This document shows positions 1 through 4,365 of a DNA stretch of 5,770 nucleotides, in pieces. Every line of letters starts with the position of its first letter. Within the stretch, counting starts at the first letter, position 1. Source of the stretch: Vibrio madracius (GTDB lineage: Bacteria; Pseudomonadota; Gammaproteobacteria; Enterobacterales; Vibrionaceae); contig ASHK01000759.1 of assembly GCA_000695745.1 (NCBI GenBank), forward strand, positions 1 through 5,770, read 5' to 3'. Below the pieces are notes generated by a model. The model was not told the origin of the DNA. It did not search any database and saw nothing but the letters and a program-made list of their open reading frames with translations. The translations under genes and the position numbers were made by a program.

Positions 1-2507
1 TGCTGTTTGTTGAGCTGTCTCTAGAAAGGTTGTCAGCACTGAACCTGGACATGAATGCGGTGATGGGATTGCTTAATCAGCAAAACAGCGTGCTTTCCTC
101 TGGCGAGATTATGATTAATGGCGAAAGCTTAGCGATTCGTCCAAATGGTAGCTTAGATTCCGTTGAGTCATTGGAAAATCTGATTATCCATGGTCGTGAT
201 ACCGGAAACTTAATTCGCCTTAAAGATGTCGCGGATATTTCCAAAGGTATCCAAGAAAAACCATCGAATGTGATTACCTTCAACGGCAAGCCGGCTATTA
301 ACCTAGCGATTTCATTTTCGTCTGGCGTTAACGTCGTGGAAGTTGGTAAGGCGTTAGATGCACAGCTGAAATCATTAGAAAGCATTAAACCTGCAGGTAT
401 TCATCTTGATTATTTCTACAATCAATCGGCGGAAGTCGATAAGTCAGTTCAAGACTTTGTAGTTAGCCTTGCTCAAGCGGTTGGAATCGTCATTCTGGTG
501 CTGCTGTTTACTATGGGAATGCGCAGCGGAATTATCATTGGTGCGGTTTTGTTACTCACGGTGTTTGGTACTTTCATTATGATGAGTATCAGTAACATTG
601 AGCTACATCGTATTTCTCTGGGCGCGCTAATTATTGCTTTGGGTATGCTGGTGGACAATGCCATCGTCATCGTAGAGGGTATCCTGGTCGGTCTAAAACA
701 AGGCCAGACCAAGAAACAAGCTGCAATGGCTATCGCTAAACAAACGCAATGGCCACTGCTTGGCGCAACGGTGATTGCAATTACGGCGTTTGCTCCTATT
801 GGTTTGTCTCAGGATGCGACGGGTGAATTTATGGGTTCTCTATTTTGGGTCCTATGCTATTCACTATTTTTAAGTTGGATTACCGCATTAACACTGACTC
901 CGTTTTTAGCAGACTTATTGCTCAAAGAATCGGATAAAAATGCGAGCGCAGAGGACTCTGACCCATACAAAGGTATCTTATTCACCGTTTTTCGTTGGTC
1001 ATTAAAACTTGCTCTAAAACTGCGTTGGTTAACCGTTGCCGGCATGGTGGCAATGCTTATTGTGGCTGTTATGGCATTTGGGTTGGTGAAACAATCGTTT
1101 TTCCCACCATCGAATACACCAATGTTCTTTGTCGATATGTGGATGCCTGAAGGGACGGATATTCGTCAAACGCTCAAGCAAACAGAAAAAGTTGAACAAT
1201 ACATTCAAGCGCAAGACAACGTTGAATTTGTTTCTACTTCTGTTGGTCAAGGGTTACAACGTTTTATGCTGACCTATCAGCCAGAGAAGAGCTATGAAGG
1301 TTATGCTCAGCTCCAAGTGCGAACAACCAGCCGTGACAATATGTTTGCGCTCCTGCATAAGTTGGATGATAACTTAGCGAGCGAATTTGCCGCACCAACG
1401 TTCCAGCTGCGTTTAATGGAGTTTGGTCCGTCTCCCGCGTCAAAGATTGAGGCTCGCATCGTAGGCCCAGACCCTCAAGTACTGCGCGATATTGCAGTAC
1501 AAGTTGAAGACGTTTTGATTGCTGATCCTGGGGCGAGAAACATTCGACACGATTGGCGCGAAAGAACCAAAGAGTTAGTGCCGCAATTTAATGAGTCGAA
1601 AGCGCGCCGTCTTGGTATCTCTAAAGAGGATTTATCCAACACACTTCAGCTGGCATTCGGCGGTAATACTATCGGCGTATTCCGAGATGGTACTCAGATG
1701 TTACCTATCGTGACTCGCCTAATTGAAGATGAGCGTGTGGACTATGCATCTTTGCAGAACATATCCATATGGAGTCCAATGCTTCAGACCTATGTGCCGG
1801 TCGAGCAAGTCATCGACAATGTTAGTTTGGATTGGCAAGAACCTATTATTCAACGTCGTGATAGAAAACGTACGTTAACTGTACTCGCCGACCACGACGT
1901 GCTTGGCGATGAGACCGCAGCAAGTTTATTCGCTCGTGTTAAGCCACAGGTAGAATCACTGCCTCTGCCTGATGGCTACACGATCGAATGGGGTGGCGAA
2001 TATGAGTCATCGAAGGACGCACAAGAAGCGATGTTCAAATCGTTACCGATGGGTTATTTGTTGATGTTCATCATTACCATGTTGCTATTCAATTCGTTGA
2101 AAAAGCCATTGGTGATTTGGTTTACTGTTCCATTATCGATCATTGGTGTCGCTTTTGGTCTCTTGCTATCCAATATGCCGTTTAGTTTTACCGCGTTACT
2201 TGGTCTATTAAGCCTTAGTGGTATGATTTTGAAAAACGGTATCGTGCTGATGGATCAGATTAATTTAGAGCTGGAAAGCGGTAAGGATCCGTACCTAGCG
2301 ATCATTGATAGTGCGGTAAGTCGCGTGCGCCCGGTGAGTATGGCAGCTTTGACGACCATTCTAGGGATGATCCCGCTGGTCTTTGATGCGTTCTTCGGCT
2401 CTATGGCGGTGACTATCATGGCTGGGCTGGGATTTGCTACGGTACTGACGCTGATCGTGGTACCTGTGCTGTTTGCGATTTTCTTCAATATCAAGCCAGC
2501 TAAGTAA
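1..2507 (+). CDS. RND-family efflux transporter permease subunit (5' end outside window)
   Basis: Inner-membrane proton-driven pump of the AcrB/HAE-1-like RND superfamily. It normally works as a trimer with a periplasmic adaptor and a TolC-type outer-membrane channel to export drugs, detergents or other amphiphiles. The frame is open from base 3 (first full codon CTG) to the TAA at 2505-2507, giving 834 visible residues. Family members have about 1020-1050, so roughly 200 N-terminal residues lie upstream. The TTG at 30 is internal and should not be taken as the start. Visible parts, in order: the end of the first periplasmic porter/docking region; hydrophobic segments from about 470 to 710; a TM4 motif GMLVDNAIVIVEG (codons near 642-680); further TM segments (about 760-910 and 1030-1090); the second periplasmic loop (about 1090-2040); and the last TM cluster (2050-2490). 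That cluster contains K at 2232-2234 and the RVRP motif at 2322-2333, matching the AcrB K940/R971 relay region. AcrB has two Asp in TM4; here the second is Asn. Substrate unknown. Partner genes are not in the window and are probably upstream. Confidence 0.95.
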   Translation, partial: LFVELSLERLSALNLDMNAVMGLLNQQNSVLSSGEIMINGESLAIRPNGSLDSVESLENLIIHGRDTGNLIRLKDVADISKGIQEKPSNVITFNGKPAINLAISFSSGVNVVEVGKALDAQLKSLESIKPAGIHLDYFYNQSAEVDKSVQDFVVSLAQAVGIVILVLLFTMGMRSGIIIGAVLLLTVFGTFIMMSISNIELHRISLGALIIALGMLVDNAIVIVEGILVGLKQGQTKKQAAMAIAKQTQWPLLGATVIAITAFAPIGLSQDATGEFMGSLFWVLCYSLFLSWITALTLTPFLADLLLKESDKNASAEDSDPYKGILFTVFRWSLKLALKLRWLTVAGMVAMLIVAVMAFGLVKQSFFPPSNTPMFFVDMWMPEGTDIRQTLKQTEKVEQYIQAQDNVEFVSTSVGQGLQRFMLTYQPEKSYEGYAQLQVRTTSRDNMFALLHKLDDNLASEFAAPTFQLRLMEFGPSPASKIEARIVGPDPQVLRDIAVQVEDVLIADPGARNIRHDWRERTKELVPQFNESKARRLGISKEDLSNTLQLAFGGNTIGVFRDGTQMLPIVTRLIEDERVDYASLQNISIWSPMLQTYVPVEQVIDNVSLDWQEPIIQRRDRKRTLTVLADHDVLGDETAASLFARVKPQVESLPLPDGYTIEWGGEYESSKDAQEAMFKSLPMGYLLMFIITMLLFNSLKKPLVIWFTVPLSIIGVAFGLLLSNMPFSFTALLGLLSLSGMILKNGIVLMDQINLELESGKDPYLAIIDSAVSRVRPVSMAALTTILGMIPLVFDAFFGSMAVTIMAGLGFATVLTLIVVPVLFAIFFNIKPAK

Positions 2508-2531
2508 CCAGAACACCAAATTAAAGCACCG

Positions 2532-2558
2532 AGCCCACTCTTAAGAGTGGGCTTTTTT
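2532..2558 (+). terminator. Rho-independent terminator of the RND pump gene
   Basis: A perfect 9-bp stem (AGCCCACTC at 2532-2540 and GAGTGGGCT at 2545-2553) closes a TTAA loop and runs into six T (2553-2558). It lies 24 bases after the pump stop codon. It should end the efflux transcript and separates the pump from the small gene downstream. Confidence 0.93.
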
Positions 2559-2812
2559 GTGTCAATGGCATGCGCACTTTGTTGATTATTAGGGGGGATG
2601 TATGATTTTCGCAGCAAGATGACATAAATTGCTTGCATCTTGTTACTATTTCACTTTTTAAAAGGGATTGGTAAGTGAATTTCGAAATCTTGATCAAAAA
2701 TTCGCAAAATAATGACCAAGAATTTGGAATAGCCGCCACATTTTTTGCAATGATCGTTTTGTAATTCTATCGACCTTTAACACAATATGGTCACGAAACA
2801 ATCAGACCCGCT
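2559..2812. other. Intergenic region without a recognised gene
   Basis: AT-rich spacer between the pump terminator and the ribosome binding site of the small zinc-ribbon gene. No ORF here has a credible start, ribosome binding site or recognisable product. A 10-bp palindrome ATTTCGAAAT lies at 2679-2688. The best promoter-like pair is TTGTAA (2759-2764) with CACAAT (2781-2786), 16 bases apart and 4 of 6 matches each. That would start transcription near 2793, downstream of the upstream ATG at 2787. Nothing here identifies an sRNA or a mobile element. Confidence 0.5.
2759..2786 (+). promoter_or_regulatory. Weak candidate sigma-70 promoter for the zinc-ribbon gene
   Basis: TTGTAA (-35-like) and CACAAT (-10-like) are 16 bases apart, each matching four of six consensus bases. 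The predicted transcript would start a few bases beyond ATG 2787, so it agrees with translation starting at 2826. This rests on the consensus match alone. Confidence 0.25.
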
Positions 2813-2816
2813 GGAG
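2813..2816 (+). promoter_or_regulatory. Ribosome binding site that decides the start of the zinc-ribbon gene
   Basis: GGAG lies 9 bases before ATG 2826 but only 3 bases before ATG 2820, and no purine-rich site precedes ATG 2787. The spacing favours 2826 as the true start. Confidence 0.6.
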
Positions 2817-2825
2817 ACAATGACA

Positions 2826-3059
2826 ATGCCAACTAACTACTGCGCAGCATGCAAGAAAGATACAGCCCACAAAGCAGTGATGCGACGCAGTCCAAATGAT
2901 AGTAATTCCATGCTCCACAGTTTCCAGCAATTAATGTCTCAACTTGTCACAGGTAGTGGTTATTACAAACTAGAGCGTCAACTGTATTGCAGAGTTTGTA
3001 ATAAGCAAAACCAAGAAGCGGCAAAACCTGTCATGAGTCAGCAAGCAAACCTAGCGTAG
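2826..3059 (+). CDS. Small protein with two CxxC pairs, probable zinc ribbon (77 aa)
   Basis: Function not recognised. The 77-residue product is hydrophilic, with no signal peptide or membrane segment, so it is probably cytoplasmic. Four cysteines form two CxxC knuckles: CAAC at residues 6-9 near the N-terminus and CRVC at 55-58. About 45 residues lie between them, including a short helical-looking stretch (residues 29-41). This arrangement is typical of a zinc ribbon in which four Cys bind one Zn. Histidines at 15 and 31 are not in obvious ligand positions. The frame can be extended to ATG 2787 (90 aa), but ATG 2826 has GGAG at a good distance and places the first Cys pair right after the start, as is usual for such proteins. 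It stands alone between a terminator and the independently promoted Lrp-like gene. The role could be nucleic-acid or protein binding, but the sequence does not decide. Confidence 0.75.
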   Translation: MPTNYCAACKKDTAHKAVMRRSPNDSNSMLHSFQQLMSQLVTGSGYYKLERQLYCRVCNKQNQEAAKPVMSQQANLA

Positions 3060-3122
3060 CGTTTTTCAAACTCTTCTGCTTTAACCTTATGGTTTTGTTG
3101 TGAGTTTGTGATCTGACATCTA

Positions 3123-3150
3123 TTTACAAGCATAACGATTGATTTACAAT
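3123..3150 (+). promoter_or_regulatory. Sigma-70-like promoter of the Lrp/AsnC-family gene
   Basis: TTTACA (3123-3128, 5 of 6 to TTGACA) and TACAAT (3145-3150, 5 of 6 to TATAAT) are 16 bases apart. Transcription would begin near 3157, giving a leader of about 26 bases before ATG 3183. This is the best promoter match in the window. Confidence 0.55.
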
Positions 3151-3152
3151 CG
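3136..3152. promoter_or_regulatory. Inverted repeat over the -10 box, candidate autoregulatory operator
   Basis: CGATTG (3136-3141) and CAATCG (3147-3152) are perfect inverted half-sites separated by ATTTA. The right half overlaps the candidate -10 box of the Lrp-like gene, so a bound protein would block RNA polymerase. Lrp/AsnC-family proteins bind dyads and often repress their own gene, so the product of the next gene is the natural candidate. That assignment is inference. Confidence 0.4.
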
Positions 3153-3182
3153 GATGAATGTCCCTTCGTTCGAGATAAATCA

Positions 3183-3674
3183 ATGGCTTCGCTCGCATTA
3201 GATAAAATCGATTTAGAAATCCTAAGAATACTCAGCCTCAAAGGTCGTATGCCTATTGTCGAATTGGCTAAACAGGTCAATCTCACAACATCTCCTTGCT
3301 CTGATAGGGTTAAACGACTAGAAAAAGAAGGCTTTATTCTTGGTTATCATGCAGAGCTCAATCCTGAGAAATTGAACTTAGATGTTCAAGTCTTTATTCA
3401 TATTCGACTCGACCAAACCAGTTTCTCTATCTTTGAGAAGTTCGCCAAAGCCGTAGAGCTGATGCCAGAAATCGAAGAGTGTTATTCTCTTTCTGGTGAT
3501 TTTGACACGATGATCAAGGTTCGCACTAAAGATATGAAGTCCTATCAAGCCTTTATGTCGACTAAGCTAGGAACGTTACCTGGTGTGATTCAAACTCGTA
3601 GTGAAGTGGTCATTGAAGAACATAAAACTGGGTTTGGTGTTAACCCAGAATTGTTAGATACACTGAATCCCTAA
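3183..3674 (+). CDS. Lrp/AsnC-family transcriptional regulator (163 aa)
   Basis: A DNA-binding regulator of the feast/famine family, which forms dimers and higher oligomers and usually responds to amino acids or related small molecules. Residues 5-66 form the AsnC-type winged helix-turn-helix: LDKIDLEILRIL at the start, ELAKQVNL and then the recognition segment with SPCSDRVKRLEKEGFI (residues 37-52). Residues about 67-145 form the RAM effector-binding and oligomerisation domain, with the diagnostic SGDFDTMIKV stretch at 104-113 and LPGV at 132-135. The length matches E. coli Lrp (164 aa), so the protein is complete. It is clearly divergent from E. coli Lrp, to which true Vibrio Lrp is very similar, so it is probably a paralogue rather than Lrp itself. 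The ATG at 3183 has only a weak GAG 8 bases upstream, but it gives the expected N-terminus. It has its own promoter with an overlapping dyad, suggesting autoregulation. Effector and regulon are unknown; the pump, the zinc-ribbon gene and the adhesin are all neighbouring candidates. Confidence 0.92.
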   Translation: MASLALDKIDLEILRILSLKGRMPIVELAKQVNLTTSPCSDRVKRLEKEGFILGYHAELNPEKLNLDVQVFIHIRLDQTSFSIFEKFAKAVELMPEIEECYSLSGDFDTMIKVRTKDMKSYQAFMSTKLGTLPGVIQTRSEVVIEEHKTGFGVNPELLDTLNP

Positions 3675-3697
3675 ACTGTACAAACTCTTACCTTTAC

Positions 3698-3759
3698 AGG
3701 GTTGAACTAAACGAAAGTGGGGTTCGGCAACCCTCCTATCCCGCATCCATATTTCGTTT
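3698..3759 (+). repeat. Nested, mutually exclusive inverted repeats after the regulator gene
   Basis: Two foldings compete. In one, AGGGTTGAAC (3698-3707) pairs with 3722-3734 through ten base pairs with a 3-base bulge (CGG). In the other, AAACGAAA (3709-3716) pairs perfectly with TTTCGTTT (3752-3759) and encloses a GGGTT/AACCC hairpin (3720-3724 with 3729-3733, loop CGGC). The second is followed by two more T. The pairings are seen directly. A role as 3'-end structure of the regulator mRNA is possible, but there is no long T-run. Confidence 0.35.
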
Positions 3760-3835
3760 TTGAGACATTTCATAATTTAGTTCTAAATTCGGTTTATTAA
3801 GCGAGATATTTCTGATATTTACAAATCTATATAAA

Positions 3836-3864
3836 TTAGAAATGTTGATTAACAAACCTATAAT
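3836..3864 (+). promoter_or_regulatory. Candidate promoter of the adhesin gene with perfect -10 box
   Basis: TATAAT at 3859-3864 is a perfect -10 hexamer, with a poor -35 (TTAGAA at 3836-3841, 3 of 6) 17 bases upstream. Transcription would start near 3871 and leave a leader of about 100 bases. A weak -35 is consistent with dependence on an activator, but in such AT-rich DNA a TATAAT can occur by chance. Confidence 0.35.
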
Positions 3865-3891
3865 GCTTTGAGTGTGAAAGTGCATATTGAA

Positions 3892-3913
3892 TTGTTGATT
3901 GCCTAATCAAGTT
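3892..3913. promoter_or_regulatory. Dyad resembling a LuxR/HapR/SmcR quorum-sensing operator
   Basis: TTGATT (3895-3900) and AATCAA (3905-3910) form a perfect inverted repeat around GCCT. Written as TTGAT-N6-ATCAA, it has the half-sites and spacing of the core of the Vibrio harveyi LuxR consensus as I recall it; flanking bases TTG and GTT match only partly. The dyad lies about 60 bases before the adhesin start codon and downstream of the candidate transcription start. The inverted repeat is seen directly; the regulator is inferred. Confidence 0.35.
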
Positions 3914-3956
3914 TACATAATCAAAAACAACTTTTAGCCAGAAAGTGGTCGGTTTT

Positions 3957-3963
3957 AAAGGAG
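3957..3963 (+). promoter_or_regulatory. Strong ribosome binding site of the adhesin
   Basis: AAAGGAG lies 6 bases before ATG 3970. It is the strongest Shine-Dalgarno sequence in the window and fixes the adhesin start. Confidence 0.85.
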
Positions 3964-3969
3964 CTCATC

Positions 3970-4365
3970 ATGGGTATAGCTGCATTAGTGGGACTTGCGA
4001 ATGTCACTGGGACATTAGTTCTTGATTCACAAGGGAAATTGGTCGTGTTACCAGAAGGGGTTGACCCTCGGCCTGGAGATGTTGTGTTGGAACACGTAGC
4101 CAATCAACCCAGTAATGAATTAGATGGCGTCAAGATAGCCCAAGTAGATGTACCTAGCCAAGGCACAAGTTCAAGTCAGTTACTTGGCGACCAAGATGCT
4201 CTGGACATCATTGCCCAAATTGAATCTGGTGAAGACCCTACCCAAAACGATGACCAAGCAACGGCCGCTGGTGATGGTGTTAGCTCCAGCATATCTGATG
4301 CAGCAACTGTTGAAGCTTTAAATCCAGAAGTTCAGGCAGCAACCTTCTTTGAAACCACAGGCTAG
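3970..4365 (+). CDS. N-terminal fragment of the adhesin: retention module with LapG-type TAAG site (131 aa)
   Basis: This is what would be translated from the start codon. Residues 1 to about 95 match the retention module of LapA-type adhesins: a short hydrophobic beginning (IAALVGLANVTGTLV), then a small beta-rich domain with GKLVVLPEG and the turn DPRPGDVVLE (residues 32-41). In LapA-type proteins this module plugs the outer-membrane channel during secretion and anchors the adhesin. A low-complexity acidic and Ser-rich linker follows, containing T98-A99-A100-G101 (codons 4261-4272). This is the di-alanine motif cut by the periplasmic LapG protease in LapA, expected between A99 and A100. LapG is inhibited by the c-di-GMP-bound LapD receptor; neither gene is in the window. 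The product stops at residue 131 without repeats or a C-terminal type I secretion signal, so alone it should stay in the cytoplasm and be non-functional. Confidence 0.85.
   Translation: MGIAALVGLANVTGTLVLDSQGKLVVLPEGVDPRPGDVVLEHVANQPSNELDGVKIAQVDVPSQGTSSSQLLGDQDALDIIAQIESGEDPTQNDDQATAAGDGVSSSISDAATVEALNPEVQAATFFETTG

Larger units (their letters stand above)
3675..3956. other. AT-rich intergenic region upstream of the adhesin
   Basis: A gene-free stretch between the regulator and the adhesin. The first part (about 3669-3760) is rich in inverted repeats but has no clear stem plus T-run terminator. From about 3765 to the start codon it is strongly AT-rich, as is common for promoters silenced by H-NS. 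It holds the candidate -10 box and the dyad listed separately. No credible coding frame was found on either strand. Confidence 0.6.

Noticed and set aside
30..32. TTG as the start of the pump gene
   Set aside because: The frame is open through to the left edge, and residues before it (LFVELSLER) fit the RND porter domain, so the gene is cut by the window.
2521..2739. Minus-strand frame of 72 codons in the intergenic gap
   Set aside because: It runs through the pump terminator hairpin, has no ribosome binding site and encodes nothing recognisable.
3038..3286. Minus-strand frame of 82 codons
   Set aside because: It overlaps the end of the zinc-ribbon gene, the regulator promoter and the start of the regulator; no family resemblance.
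3895..3910. FNR/CRP-type site (TTGAT-N4-ATCAA)
   Set aside because: The half-sites match but are 6 bases apart, not 4, so an FNR dimer should not fit; the LuxR-type spacing fits better.
3675..3969. c-di-GMP riboswitch in the adhesin leader
   Set aside because: I searched by eye for the conserved GEMM core blocks and did not find them; only simple inverted repeats are present.
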